The notes below the pieces were generated by a model. The model saw nothing but the letters and a program-made list of their open reading frames with translations, was not told the origin of the DNA and did no database searches. Positions 41,847-56,042 of a DNA stretch of 64,000 nt are shown piece after piece (within the stretch, counting starts at the first letter, position 1; each line of letters starts with the position of its first letter). The position numbers were made by a program, and so were the translations under genes. The stretch lies in contig VXAI01000802.1 in assembly GCA_013399305.1 (NCBI GenBank), forward strand, positions 1 to 64,000. Direction: 5' to 3'. The stretch comes from Rostratula benghalensis. Its lineage: Eukaryota; Chordata; Aves; Charadriiformes; Rostratulidae.

Positions 41847-44737
41847 TACAGAATCACAGAATCACAGAATCATAGAATATCAGGGATTGGAAGGGACCTT
41901 GAAAGATCATCCAGTCCTATCCCCCTGCCAGAGCAGGAAAACCTAGATCAGGCCACACAGGAACGCGTCCAGGCGGGTTTTGAATGTCTCCAGGGAAGGA
42001 GACTCCACAACCTCTTTGGGCAGACTGTTCCGGTGTTCCGTCACCCTCACTGTGAAGAAGTTTTTCCTCATATTTAAGTGGAACCTCTTGTGTTCCAGCT
42101 TGCACCCATTGACCCTTGTCCTATCATTGGCTGTCACTGAGAAGAGCCTGCCTCCATCCTCCTGACACTCACCCTTTGCATATTTATAAACATTCATGAG
42201 GTCACCCCTCAGTCTCCTTTTCTCCAAGCTCAAGAGACCCAGCTCCCTCAGCATTTCCTCATACGGGAGATGCTCCACTCCCTTAATCATATTTGTGGCT
42301 CTGGCCTGGACTCTCTCAAGTAGTTCCCTGTCCTTCTGGAACTGAGGGGCCTAGAACTGGACACAATATTCCAGATGGGGTCTCCCCAGGGCAGAGCAGA
42401 GGGGGAGGAGAACATCTCTGGACCTACTAACCACCCCTCTTCTAATACACCCCAGGATGCCATTGACCTTCCTGGCCACCAGGGCACAGTGCTGGCTCAT
42501 GGTCATCCTGCTGTGTACCTGGACTCCCAGGTCCCTTTCCCCTACACTGCTCTCCAACAGGTCATTTCCCAACCTGTACTGGTACCTGGGGTTGTTCTTG
42601 CCCAGATGCAAGACTCTACACTTGCCCTTGTTAAATTTCATTAAATTTCTCCCTGCCCAAGTCTCCAGCCTGTCCAGGTCTCGCTGAATCGCAGCACGGC
42701 CTTTGGGTGTGTCAGCCACTCCTCCCAGTTTGGTGTCATCAGCAAACTTGCTGATAGTGCAATGGTATTGCTGATTTGTTGATGAATATATTGAATAGTA
42801 CTGGTCCCAGTACCAACTGAGGGACTCCACTAGATACAGGCCTCCAACTAGACTCCATTCCACTGACCACAACTCTTTGGCTTTTTTCCTTCAACCAGTT
42901 CACAATCCACCTCACTACCCTATTGTCCAGGCCACACTTCCTCATTTTAGCTGTGAGGATGCTGTGGGAGATGGTGTTGAATGCTTTACTGAAGTCAAGA
43001 TAGACCACGTCCACTGCTTTACCATCATCTGTCCACCTGATTATGTATTCATAAAAGGCTATCAGGTTGGTTAAGCATGACTTCCCCTTGGTGAGGCCAT
43101 GTTGACTGCCTCTTATGACCCTCTTATCTTTGATATGCCTAGAGACAGTGCCAAGGATAAGTTGTTCCATCACCTTTCCAGGGATAGAGGAGAGGCTGAC
43201 CGGTCTATAGTTACCCGGGTCCTCCTTCATGCCCTTTTTGAAGACTGGAGTGACATTAGCTCTCCTCCAGTCCTCAGGCACCTCTCCCGTTCCCCACAAC
43301 TTGCCAAAGATGATGGAGAGTGGTCTAGCAATGACTTCCGCCAGCTCCCTCAGCACCCGTGGGTGCCTCCCATCAGGACCCATGGATTTATGGATGTCTA
43401 GCTTGCTCAACTGGTCCATAACCCATTCCTCATCAACTGAGGCAAACTCCTCCTTTATCCTGACTTCCTCTGGGGCCTCAGGGGTATGGGGCTCCTCCGG
43501 ACAGCATCCGGCAGTATAGACAGAGACAAAGAAGGCATTTAGTAAGTCGGCCTTCTCTGTATCTTCTGTCACCAAGGCACCCCCCTCATTCATCAGTGGG
43601 CCTACATTGCCTCTAGTGTTAGTTTTATCTGCAATATATTTCAAGAAGCCCTTTCTGTTGTCCTTGACCCCTCTTGCGAGGTTTAATTCTAAGGAGGCTT
43701 TAGCTTTCCTAGTTGCATCCCTACATCCTCTGACAACAGTCTTCTATTCCTCCCAAGTGGCCAGCCCCTCCTTCCATGCTCTGTGGACTGTCCTCTTCCA
43801 CTTGAGTTTGCCCAGCAATTCCCTGTTTAACCATGCGGGTCTCCTGGCTCCCTTTCTTGACTTCCTACCTGTTGGGATGCTCTGAGCTTGACCTTGGAAG
43901 AAGCAGTCCTTGAATGCTGACCAACTATCTTGGGCCCCTTTACCTTCAAGTACCCTATCCCATGGGATTTTCCCTAGCAATTGCTTGAAAAGGCCAGAGT
44001 TGGCCCTAATGAAGTCCAGGGTTGTAATTCTGCTCAGTAGTCTGTTCTGGCCACATGAGAGCCTGAACTCCACCATCACTGTAACCAAGGCTGCCCTCAG
44101 CCTCCACAGCTTAAACCAGACCCTCCTTATTAGTGAGAATAACATTCAGCAGAGCTCCTCTCCTAGTTGTCTCATCCACCATTTGCATCAGAAAGTTATC
44201 ATCAATGCACTGGGAGGAACCTCCTGGACTGTGGATGGCTGGCTGAGTAGGCATTCCAGCAAATATCGGGGTAGTTAAAATCCCCAATGATAACCAGGGC
44301 CTGTGATTGTGAAGCTGCTATCAGCTGCCTGTAGAAGGCCTCATCAACTTCCTCATCCTGATCCAGTGGTCTGTCATAGACACCCACAACAGTATCACCC
44401 ATACCAGCCTGCCCCTTAATTCTCACCCACAAACTCTCAACTCGCTCCTCATCCACCCCTGGACAGTACTCAAGACATTGTAGTTGCTCTCTCACGTAAA
44501 GAGCAACTCCACCACCTCGCCTTGCTGGCATGTCTTTCCTGAGAAGGACATAGCCATCCATGACCACATTCCAGTCATGTGAGTTGTCCCACCATGTTTC
44601 TGTAATTTCCACCAGGTCATAATCTCCTGACCGAACATGGATTTCTAACTCCTCCTGCTTATTCCCCATTCTGCGTGCATCTGTGTAAAGGCATTTCAGG
44701 GAGCGAGCCGAGCACACCAATTTCACCCTAGGGGGTT
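41847..44737 (-). repeat. CR1 LINE, 2.9 kb, most of ORF2
   Basis: This is the longest CR1 in the window. From 5' to 3' on the minus strand it encodes the endonuclease (44202-44700: ITETWWDNSHDW, GGGVALYVRE, IIGDFNYPDICWN), a linker (43744-44145: QSIPTGRKSRKGARRPAWL) and the RT (42739-43644: [47 protein letters not shown] with a missing residue). In another frame come FADDTKLGG and the C-terminal region (42351-42872, 41943-42290). The 3' end has GGGATTGGAAGGGACC and repeated ACAGAATC. At least two frameshifts inactivate it. It splits an ERVL-like RT and replaced roughly 90 bp of it. Confidence 0.92.
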
Positions 44738-44775
44738 GGGAGGTGCAATACATTGATGACATCATTTTGGGGGGG
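44738..44775 (+). pseudogene. pol: ERVL-like RT catalytic box, isolated piece
   Basis: The 38 bases encode VQYIDDIIL and lie between the CR1 (5' end at 44737) and an LTR start (44776). They match the YIDD box of the RT at 22926-22950. They are the middle piece of the pol at 41091-41846. Confidence 0.8.
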
Positions 44776-45303
44776 TGTCCTGGTTTGAGGTAAAACGGAA
44801 CCAACTTGCTATTCAGTAACTTTATTTGTTAGCTAGGCCTCTTCTAGCTCTCTGAAATTAACAGCATATTGTGCAGAAAACTGTTAATTCTCAGTTATAA
44901 GACCTGTGTTCATAGTCAATGCCATGGAATGGTATGCAGAGAGGCCCTTGATTATACTTATTGCTATGACAACCAAGGTCAGCTAATTTTGGGGTTTGCT
45001 CCGTTGGAGGGTTGGAAACAGAAAAGTGTAGAGAGGTCCCACCTGTACGGAGGAGCAGACAGGACAGTTGACCCAAAATTGACCAACTGGCATATTCCAT
45101 CCCATCTGCATCATGTTCAGTATAAAAGCTGAGTGATCAAAGGGTCAGACCTCTTTCTTCAATGGCCAGCATCTGAGGAGGACCCTGTCTGTCCATCCAC
45201 CTACCTTTGATCCCGATCCATGTGCTCCTGACTCCAGATTTGGAATCTAGTTCCCATCCGTCAGTGAGTCCAGTCTGGAACTTTTCCAGTGCCTGCTGAC
45301 AAT

Positions 45304-46846
45304 GTCATCCTGGGAGCTTGATAGGGTTTTCTACATATGGATTGAACACAAGTCCATGAGACTAGATGGGCTACATCCAAGAGTGCTGAAAGAGTTGGCA
45401 GATGTGCTTGCCAAGCCTCTTTCTATTATTTTTTCTGAAGTCGTGGCTAACTGGGGAGGTCCCAATGGACTGGAGGGTAGCAAATGTAACACCCATCTAC
45501 AAGAAAGGCAAAAAGGAGGATCTGGGAAACTATAAACCTGTCAGTCTGACCTCGAGACCAGGGAAGGCTATGGAGCAGATTATCTTGAGTGTCATCTCAA
45601 ACCATGTAACGGACAACCAGGGTATCAGGCCTAGTCAGCATGGGTTTATGAAAGGCAGGTCCTGCCTGATGAACCTGATCTCTTTCTATGACAAGATCAG
45701 CCGATTATTGGATGAGGGGAAGACTGTGGATATTGTATACCTGGACTTTTGAAAAGCATTTGATACAGTCCCCCACAGAATTCTCATGGAAAAGTTGGCT
45801 GCTCGTGGCCTGGATGAACGTATGATCTGCTGGATCAAGCACTGGCTGGATGGACGGTCCCAAAGAGTGGTGCTCAATGGAATTAAATCCAGCTGGCGGC
45901 CGGTCAGAAGTGGTGTTCCCNNNNNNNNNNNNNNNNNNNNNNNNNNNNNNNNNNNNNNNNNNNNNNNNNNNNNNNNNNNNNNNNNNNNNNNNNNNNNNNN
46001 NNNNNNNNNNNNNNNNNNNNNNNNNNNNNNNNNNNNNNNNNNNNNNNNNNNNNNNNNNNNNNNNNNNNNNNNNNNNNNNNNNNNNNNNNNNNNNNNNNNN
46101 NNNNNNNNNNNNNNNNNNNNNNNNNNNNNNNNNNNNNNNNNNNNNNNNNNNNNNNNNNNNNNNNNNNNNNNNNNNNNNNNNNNNNNNNNNNNNNNNNNNN
46201 NNNNNNNNNNNNNNNNNNNNNNNNNNNNNNNNNNNNNNNNNNNNNNNNNNNNNNNNNNNNNNNNNNNNNNNNNNNNNNNNNNNNNNNNNNNNNNNNNNNN
46301 NNNNNNNNNNNNNNNNNNNNNNNNNNNNNNNNNNNNNNNNNNNNNNNNNNNNNNNNNNNNNNNNNNNNNNNNNNNNNNNNNNNNNNNNNNNNNNNNNNNN
46401 NNNNNNNNNNNNNNNNNNNNNNNNNNNNNNNNNNNNNNNNNNNNNNNNNNNNNNNNNNNNNNNNNNNNNNNNNNNNNNNNNNNNNTTGAGGAAGAGGAGG
46501 CTGAGGGGAGACCTCATTGCTCTCTACAACTACTTAAAAGGGCACTGTAGAGAGGTTGGTGCTGGTCTCTTTTCACAGGTGATTAGCGATAGAACAAGAG
46601 GGAATGTCTTCAAGCTGCAACAGGGGAGGATTAGGCTGAACATGAGGAAATAATTTTTTCCAGAAAGAGTGGTCAGACCCTGGAATGGGCTGCCCAGGGA
46701 GGTGGTTGAGTCACCATCCCTGAATGTGTTTAAGAGTCATTTAGATGTGGTGTTGGGGGATATGGTGTAGGGGAGAACTTTGTAAATTAGGGCTGATGGT
46801 TGGACTCGATGATCCCAAGGGTCTCATCCAACCTGAATGATTCTAT
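45304..46846 (+). repeat. CR1 LINE with assembly gap
   Basis: The plus strand encodes LDGLHPRVLKELADVLAKPL, MDWRVANVTPIYKKGKKEDL, PSQHGFMKGRSCLMNL, YLDF then [14 protein letters not shown] and [20 protein letters not shown], up to SGVP. The gap follows, and then the ORF2 C-terminus ([18 protein letters not shown]) and the 3' end CCAACCTGAATGATTCTATA. It extends further 5' than the inverted copy at 17398-18823. It shares that copy's stop and reads the same over the compared coding part. Confidence 0.9.
45921..46485. other. Assembly gap (565 N)
   Basis: All bases are N. By alignment with the inverted CR1 copy, the missing sequence corresponds to 17745-18344, about 600 bases, so the gap length is close to but not equal to that expectation. 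Confidence 0.98.
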
Positions 46847-47028
46847 ATTTTATCTGCTTCATTATTTTATTTTCATTTAAATTTTAATTAATTTTTATTT
46901 CATTACAGTTTTTTAGTTCCTTCTAAACTTGTAAATCTCTTTATCCCTCCTCCTCCTCTCCTTAGAGTGAGACGTGGGGGAAGAGCATCTATCACCAGTC
47001 ATTGCCTGATTTGGCCTAAACCACGACA

Positions 47029-47430
47029 ATGGGGTAATACAGCAGAAGTAGTTTTCAAGAAAAGTAAGAATTCAAGCTTCCTCTCTAAGCAGGTTTTGCT
47101 GTAAAGAGTTAAGGTCAAGGGACCTGCACAAGAGATCCAGTTCTTGGGAATTAAGATGGGTGTCACCAGATCCCAAGGGATGTGATTAAGAAAATATCTA
47201 TGTTCCCACCTACTAACAAAAAGGAAACACAAGCCTTCTTAGGCATTGTGGGTTTCTGGAGAATGCATATTCCAGGTCATAGTAAAATTACGAAACCTCT
47301 TTATGAAGTGACTCTAAAGAAAACTGATTTTATGTGAGGTCCTGAGCAATGACAGGCCTTTGAGCAAATTGAAAAAGAGATTATGCATGCAGTAGTCCTA
47401 TGCATGCAGTATGGCCTAAATCATGACACA
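47029..47430 (+). pseudogene. pol: ERVL-like RT thumb and connection, last piece
   Basis: In broken frames the strand reads GNTAEVVFKK, then QEIQFLGIK, FPPTNKKETQAFLGIVGFWRMHIP and KPLYEVTLKK, matching the RT at 22960-23260. It continues the catalytic box at 44738-44775 once the LTR is removed. Small deletions have changed the frame several times. The sequence ends near 47430 without RNase H. Confidence 0.75.
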
Positions 47431-49929
47431 CAGGTATAAAGGTATATCACTATGAACCTTTTGATTCAGACAAAACCACAGATATATCAGACCTTCTGTC
47501 TCACAAGAGTAACTTTCTTGAAGTAAGTGAAAGGAGATTATCTGTGGTAGATAGAGCTGTCAGAGTTAAGAAATGTTTGGGAGGTCCAAAGAGCCAGATT
47601 CTTCTGTTTTAGCACTACAGTGCAGCTGTTAGCCTGCTGCAGCCCTGTTTAAAGAGCAGAAAGAGTCTTTAATAATTGAAGCACAACTTCAGAGAAAACT
47701 AGTTTACGTACTAGTGATGCAAGGATTTTGTGTTCCTATTGTATTTAATATTTGTGGAATTTTTTTATATGTTAAGAAAGACTGAAATAACTGAGCTGAC
47801 TATAGAGTACTGTGAATCTTTTATTTATTTTAGTGGTGGAAATGTCTTGCTCAATAACCTCAACATATGCAATCTAGAAGTAACATTTATCAAACTGATT
47901 TTTCTTTTAAAATCATAATTGCCTTAAATTGATGAAGGGTTTTAATGGAAAAGAACGTGCTGTCTTTCTTAACCCGTTTACAAACTTTCAGCTATGTATC
48001 TGATCTATAAATTTTGTAGATCTGAAACTAGATAAGAATTTCAAATAGTGGCAATTTAGGTAGACTTTTCTTTTTTTTTTTTGTTCCCAAGACTTCTTTG
48101 CTAGTAGTAGTATGCATCCTATGTGGTCCTGTTTGATAACAGTTCATATTTACCTGTAAAACAGCAAGCCAGTTGTTGCAAGATTTAATTACAAAGCCTG
48201 GGAAGGCAGGGGAAGAAAGTATTAAGTTCACCTATTCTGTGTTTTCACTCTGTGATCTCAGTCAACTGCATGTAAGAATTTTATTTTATTATATTTTTTT
48301 TTAAGTACAGCTAACAGTTTTTGGTTTGAGAAGGCCTTTATAAAGATGACCTGAGATTTATAAATGAGCTACTCTCTTATCTGAGAGCTGCAAAATAATA
48401 ATGCAACTAGCTAGCCATCTAATTAGTTCTTCACTTCCAAAAAAACCCCCAACACTGAAAATTCTAATTTATGTTCTGCCTAAATGATGTCTAAAACCAT
48501 GGTTTTCTAAACCATCTAGTAATATACAACTTTCTGAAAATCAAAGAATTTAGCATTAACACACAAATTCTACACCTGGATGTATATTCCATTTAGAATT
48601 TTATGCAGAACAAAGGGACATTCTACTCTCAAAGAAGTGGAGTCCCTCAGCAAAGAAAACCAAGAGTCACGGTAACAAACTTTGTGCCTTTTCTTCTCTG
48701 AGTGTTGAGTCTTTATTCTTTCTGGAGGAATTTCTTTTTTATACAAACTTTTTCCTTCTTGGTGGCATTTACAGTTCCACTGTCCCCAGTTTTTTGAAAT
48801 TTGATTGTAATGATTTTACAAAGTTAAAAGGTTAGTGCTTCGACTCTGCCTTGTTCATCCTGCTAGAGGTTTAAAACATATTTCCTTACAGCATAGAGAA
48901 ACAGTGGTTTTATTTGAACACTTTCCATGGAATGTAATTTTGTTTAGCTTTTGCTGGCTCCACTCCAGCTGCATACTGATAATTACTGCAAATTAAAGGA
49001 AAAAGTCAGGATCAAAACCAAACCTAATAATTCACATTTTTTTACTCCTTCAAAACCAGTCCTAGCTGTTATTTCTAACATGCTGCTATCATCAGCAGAT
49101 CTACTTCTTGTTGACCTTTTCTACACGTGTACCTACTGCTTTTACTTGTTTTTTGTAAAGCAGATATTTACAGTATTTGTTACCATGCATGTAGTCAAGA
49201 CTTGATATTAGCTTTTTTGTTTGTTAAATACATATAGTTCATTGCAAAGGCGACATTACTGAATTCTGATGGCTTCACAGGAAAAAACCAGTAGTTTAAG
49301 TAAAACACATCCAACGTCAGAAGTATTTACGATAATGTGGTAAGAAATGCACATGTAGCTCAATTTTCTAGAAAAGAAAATTCTGGATTTCACTTTACAT
49401 TCAGAACCTGACCTTCAACCTGAAACAAGGTATCATTTAAAAATATGAGATGGATAAAGAATTTAAAAAATATAAAAATATCTCATTGATATACTTATCA
49501 AAAACTGTCTTCACTTTTGAGGCTGTAATGTGTGACACAGTCACCACATTACAGTGCTATAGTGCTGATATCTGGGACAGGAGACCAAAAACACAGCATA
49601 ATGTAGAAAACCTCTGAAAAATTTCACTAGTATTTACTTGCTGTAAAAGAGAATGAAGCCACAGTCACTTAAATCTATAGTATCTGCTGCTATTTTTGTG
49701 TATCCTAAATGACAGTATTACTATGACTGGATATATAGCATTTGGCAGAATATATCTTTAAAGCAGTATAGACATGATTAGTAGACTGGTATATAAAAAA
49801 AAAACCCCAGCTATTTTTTAAGTACTTAGAATAATATTGCAAATAATGTTATATAAATTCAGCGTTTAAAAGGAAAATATTACTTCACTGGAAGATAAAG
49901 TCTAGACTGTAGACTGCACTAGTTTTTCA
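47431..49929. other. No gene recognised; region 3' of FER
   Basis: This is AT-rich sequence downstream of the last FER coding exon, on the minus strand. It could hold the FER 3' untranslated region. Candidate AATAAA signals on the minus strand (for example near 48713) exist but cannot be chosen by eye. Confidence 0.4.
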
Positions 49930-50083
49930 CTATGTCACTTTCTTTTTGATTGAAGACAGCTCTTTCTGAATCTCACTGAATTTTGGTCGGTTTTCAGGTT
50001 TGTAGGCCCAGCACCTCTGCATTATTTTATATATTTATATATTTCTTCTGGACATTTTTGTGGTGCTGACATTCGGTATCTTA
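49930..50083 (-). CDS. FER: FER last coding exon, frameshifted
   Basis: The exon reads [13 protein letters not shown], then an 8-bp duplication throws it out of frame and it meets TAA at once. Past the duplication the original frame is still readable as [19 protein letters not shown] and ends KKKVT with a TAG stop at 49930-49932, as expected for FER. The start is uncertain. The expected exon edge at 50080 is preceded by AA instead of AG. A usable AG lies at 50084-50085 and would add one codon in frame. Confidence 0.8.
50027..50042 (-). repeat. 8-bp tandem duplication in FER exon
   Basis: TTATATAT occurs twice in a row on the plus strand (50027-50034 and 50035-50042). Removing one copy restores the family reading frame across the site, so it is the cause of the frameshift. 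Confidence 0.85.
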
Positions 50084-50353
50084 CTACACAAAAAAAGGGA
50101 AAAATATAGCATTGAAAAAAGATACATACTGACAATTTTTTTAAAAAATGAACGAAGTTCAATATTGCATTTAAAAAAATATTGAGGGTAAAATTTATAT
50201 TACTTGTAAAATCTTTCTCAGTGGGTTCATACAGAATTGCAGTACTTGGGTAGCAAGGCCAGTTTTTATAAACACTCCTCTGCTCTAAAAAAAAATCAGA
50301 TTTTTTTGTGGGAACCTTTTCTGCAAGAAAATGGTCACATAACTGAAATAGAC

Positions 50354-50649
50354 TGAAACAAATTAACAACAATGAGTGCCAATCTAAGCAGATACAGAAG
50401 ATGTAGATAAGGGCAAACAAGAACTGTTAAGCAATTAAATATAACGACTTGGCTGATCCTCAAGGCCAAGTTCTCAGGGTTGCTGTTAACCAGTTCTAGC
50501 TTTGCTGCCTATAACTTGTATCCAATCAGTAATTGCCAAATGAGTATGTTTATGTAAGAAAGCACTATATATGAAAGAGCTTCACCTGCAATAAATGGTA
50601 CTTACCTGATCATATTGGTCATTGTGTAGTGTCCGTAACTTCTGCGTCA
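50354..50649 (+). mobile_element. Solo LTR in FER intron, antisense to FER
   Basis: It matches the LTR at 8330-8630 along most of its length, with a TATA-like element near 50570 and AATAAA near 50590. It is on the plus strand, opposite to FER, inside the intron before the last coding exon. No clean target duplication is seen. Confidence 0.75.
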
Positions 50650-50704
50650 ACATTTTGGACTAGATGATCTTTCAAGGTCCCTTCCAATCCCTGATAGTCT
50701 GTGA
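50650..50704 (+). repeat. CR1 3' end scrap
   Basis: TTGGACTAGATGATCTTTCAAGGTCCCTTCCAATCCCTGATAGTCTGTGA is the CR1 3' end without more upstream sequence. It starts directly at the end of the solo LTR. Confidence 0.75.
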
Positions 50705-50911
50705 ACATTTGTTTTCCTTAGCTTTTTTAAGGACAAACTTCCATGATCACTTACAGTGATTATAATTGACAATAGCATTCTATATAACTCAGCAAACTAG
50801 CTTTTTAAGTATTTGGTAGTTTTATTAGGTAAGAACCTGTTTATGGATTACACAGTAGAAATATGTAGAGGAGGAAGAGTCTTGAAATGCCACTAAAGAT
50901 GATGAAATCTT

Positions 50912-51242
50912 CACAGAATTTTCATGGCTGGAAGGGACCTTTGATATCAAGTCAAACCATACACACACACAAAAAACAAATCACAAAATCAAACACCAAA
51001 CCACCACCAAAAAAACCCCAACCCACAAAACAAATCACCCAACCTGACAATCTTGGGCACTAGAGCATGCCTTGAAGTGCCACATCTACACATTTCTTAA
51101 CTACCTCCAGAGTTGGTGATTCCACCACCTCCCTGGGCAGGTCATTCCAGTGCCTGATGACCCATTCAGTAAAGTAATTCTTCCTAATATATAATCTAAA
51201 CCTCCCCTGCTACAACTTCATACCATTTCCTCTGGTCATGTT
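50912..51242 (-). repeat. CR1 3' fragment with A/C-rich insertion
   Basis: A CR1 end (CACAGAATTTTCATGGCTGGAAGGGACC) and an ORF2 C-terminal part (CCTCCCTGGGCAGGTCATTC) are separated by an A/C-rich low-complexity stretch at 50961-51040. It lies in the FER intron in the same orientation as FER. Confidence 0.8.
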
Positions 51243-53253
<2,011 letters not shown>

Positions 53254-53346
53254 TTAAGTTAGAATAAGAAATAAACACACACACACGTTTTTACACATTT
53301 CAGTCTACTAAAAGTCATTTAAAATGTGAAGAAAAATCTGAAATAT

Positions 53347-53735
53347 TGTACTGGGTCGGGCTGGGATGGAATCAACTTTCTTTATAGCAGTCCATATGGT
53401 ACTGTGTTTTGGATTTGACTAAAACAATATTGATAACACACCAATGTTTTAGCTATTGCTGAACGGTGCTTGCATAGCATCAAGGCTTTCTCTGTTTCTC
53501 ACTCTGCCCCTGTCAATGCGTAAGCTAGGGGTGGGCAAGAGGGTGGGAGGGGAAACAGCAGGGATAGCTGACCTGAATTGATCAAAGATATATTCCATGG
53601 CATATAATGTCATGCTCTGCAATAAAACTAGGAGGGGAGTTTTTCCAAGGTAGCTATTCCTCTGAGACTGGATGGGCATTAGTGTGCTTGTGGGAGGTGG
53701 TAACCAACTGCCTTTGTATCACTTTTTTTTTTTTT
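53347..53735 (+). mobile_element. ERVL-like LTR fragment
   Basis: TGTACTGGGTCGGGCTGGGA and GGTACTGTGTTTTGGATTTG are typical of an abundant avian ERVL-type LTR (from general knowledge). It has CAATAAAAC near 53620 and runs into a T-rich tract near 53725. The 3' end is not clear. Confidence 0.65.
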
Positions 53736-55662
53736 CTTTTTTACTAATTTCAATGATGAAACAAGCAGATGTAAGACAAATAGCTGCTGTTGCTAAACTG
53801 CACTTTGAGGTCACAGAAATAAACTTGCAGATTAACAAATTTTACTTGATGCAAAATGAAACAGAACTCAAAGCGACAGCCCAAAGCATGTTCTCATAAT
53901 TGTGCAAGGCACTGAGAAGCCAGAGAATTGATTCTATCTTACCTCTATTATCATTAGTTTCCATCAAAAAATCAAAAGCTACTGAGCATTACAGGAAGAG
54001 GTATCTTGGTTCAGTGTTGAATGAGCTCAGTAAAAAAATAAAAATCAGCATCCTTTTCCCTTCCTCCATCTCAAAAATGCTTTTCAACAAGAAGAAACTA
54101 TAAATATATAGGAGTTTTGATTGAAAACCACTGCGAAGAGTCAATATTACAGATAACTGCCGTTATATATTTGTTGTAACTTACTACACTTTCTAGATGG
54201 CTTTTAAAAAAACTCCACAAAACATGTTCTGTTTGTTTTCTCTTCCTTCTCCTTATCTTTTCTCAAAGCAAACATCCCAAAGAAGTACAGATATAATTGC
54301 ATGGATTTAGGTGCCTCTCTCTGGGAAACTGTTTTCCTTTTCAAACAGCATTACTACTTGCTGCAGTAATTCCATAAAATCAGTATTTAACTTAGAAAAG
54401 CATCAAATATTCTTTATTTTCCATTGCCATTGTGAAAACTGTACAAATTGAGCACAAATTACATTGAGTTGCTACAGAACAATTTAATTAGCAAACAAAT
54501 AACCATGACTTTAACTTTCTTATACCAAGATTATGGAAGATCCTAGTGATTATTAAGAAAAAAGGAAAAAGTCCCTTCCTCCAACTACCAAAGAGTAAAA
54601 ATTAATATCTCATTTTCAAATTTCGTTTTTAAACACTAATATGAAGTTTCTATAAACACAAACAGCACAGTGACCACATCACCAATACAAGTTGGATATG
54701 CTGAAACTACAGCAGAGAGCACCCAACAGTTTTGCTAAAAATCCAACAGCAAGTTGAAGAGGAGGCAATTTCTTCATGCCAAAAATTGTCTGTCAGTGAA
54801 GACTTAAACCTCAGAAACTTTTCTTTAAGAACAGCCCTGGAAAGAACCACACAGCAGGTAATACCTAGTATTTCAAATTAATTCCATCAGCACATTTTAT
54901 ATCTTCCCCCTGGGTCTCGTACTTAAAATACCCTCAGATGATAAAAGCAAGGAATTAATTAGTGAACAGAATTAGTATACCTCCACTGCACATTTAGTTC
55001 AACCAAAATAGTCTATTATCTAATAAAAAAACAATGGGTGGCAGGTCTACAAGTGAAAATTGCTTTTTGTGGACTATAGATACTTCTAGCTACTTCAGGT
55101 AATTTCCAATGCTGGCTGGCTAACTAAATCAAAACATACCTGTTTCTGAAGTTTCTTGATACTCATGTGCTGCTACTTTTGCTATATGTGGAGATCATAT
55201 CAATAGTATGTGTCATATCAATTAGCCTGTGTCTAATAGGAAAAATAAATATTAGAGGGTCAGAGGCAGAATCTTCCAAGTGCTCTGTGTTAGCCTCCTC
55301 ATTTATACTTTTTTATTTGCTTATTTTTTCATATTGTTGTAGTTACCACATAATGAATAATAATTGAAAATATTAACTGTAATACTAATCACCCCTCTCA
55401 GTTCCTAATGTCATCCTCATTATCACAGATGAATAGTGCTAGGAAACTAGAGAAGATCGGAGTTAGATGCAGCAATGAATTCTCAATAATCTCAACTCTT
55501 CTCCTTTCTATTCATCTTGTTGGATAGTGTTCATTTTTTCCCAACTATAAAATGAGTAGATTTCCCCATGTCAGAGCAGAAGTTACATTCAATTACTCCC
55601 TGTAAAGCATTTTGAGATTTTTCAGACAAGGGATTTAAAGATATTGCCGAAACAACTCAAAA
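53736..55662. other. No gene recognised (probable FER intron)
   Basis: Upstream of the first visible FER exon on the minus strand. No exon matching the missing kinase N-lobe or HRD motif was found. Confidence 0.4.
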
Positions 55663-56042
55663 GTTTCATAGAATGGTTGAGGTTGGAAGGGACCTCTGGA
55701 GGTCATCTCCCCTGCTGGGAGACAGTGTCAAAGGCTTTACTCGAGTCCAGGTAAACTATAGCCACTGTTCTTCCCCTTGGTGAAGCCATGTTAACTACTC
55801 TTGATGACTTCCGGCACTTCATGTGCCTGGAAATGGTTTCCAGGTTTAGCTGCTCCGTCACCTTCCCAGGAATGCAGGTGAGGCTGACAGGCCTGTAGTT
55901 CCCTGGGTCTTCTTTCTTGCCCTTCTTGAAAATAGGAGTGACATTTGCCTTCCTCCAGTCTTTGGGCACTTCTAGTTGCCATGACTGATCAAAGATAATC
56001 GAGAGTGGCATCACAATGCCACTTCCAGCTCCCTCAGTAGTT
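55663..56042 (-). repeat. CR1 LINE with internal deletion
   Basis: The 3' tail (CATAGAATGGTTGAGGTTGGAAGGGACC) is joined at about 55707 to the RT region. The minus strand reads [19 protein letters not shown] and RPVSLTCIPGKVTEQL and then YLDSSKAFDTVS, with motif A reading DS. More than 1 kb of ORF2 is missing between the two parts. Confidence 0.85.

Larger units (their letters stand above)
44776..47028 (+). mobile_element. ERVL-like solo LTR, split by CR1
   Basis: The 5' part (44776 to about 45303) starts TGTCCTGGTTTGAGGTAAAA and has a TATA box (AGTATAAAAG) near 45119. The 3' part (about 46847-47028) ends GGCCTAAACCACGACA. The CR1 at 45304-46846 separates them. The host ERVL-like RT resumes at 47029. 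Flanks are GGGGG and ATGGG, so a short G-rich duplication is possible but not clean. Confidence 0.75.

Noticed and set aside
45705..46653. Frames of 250-270 codons across the gap
   Set aside because: They are open only because N bases give no stops.
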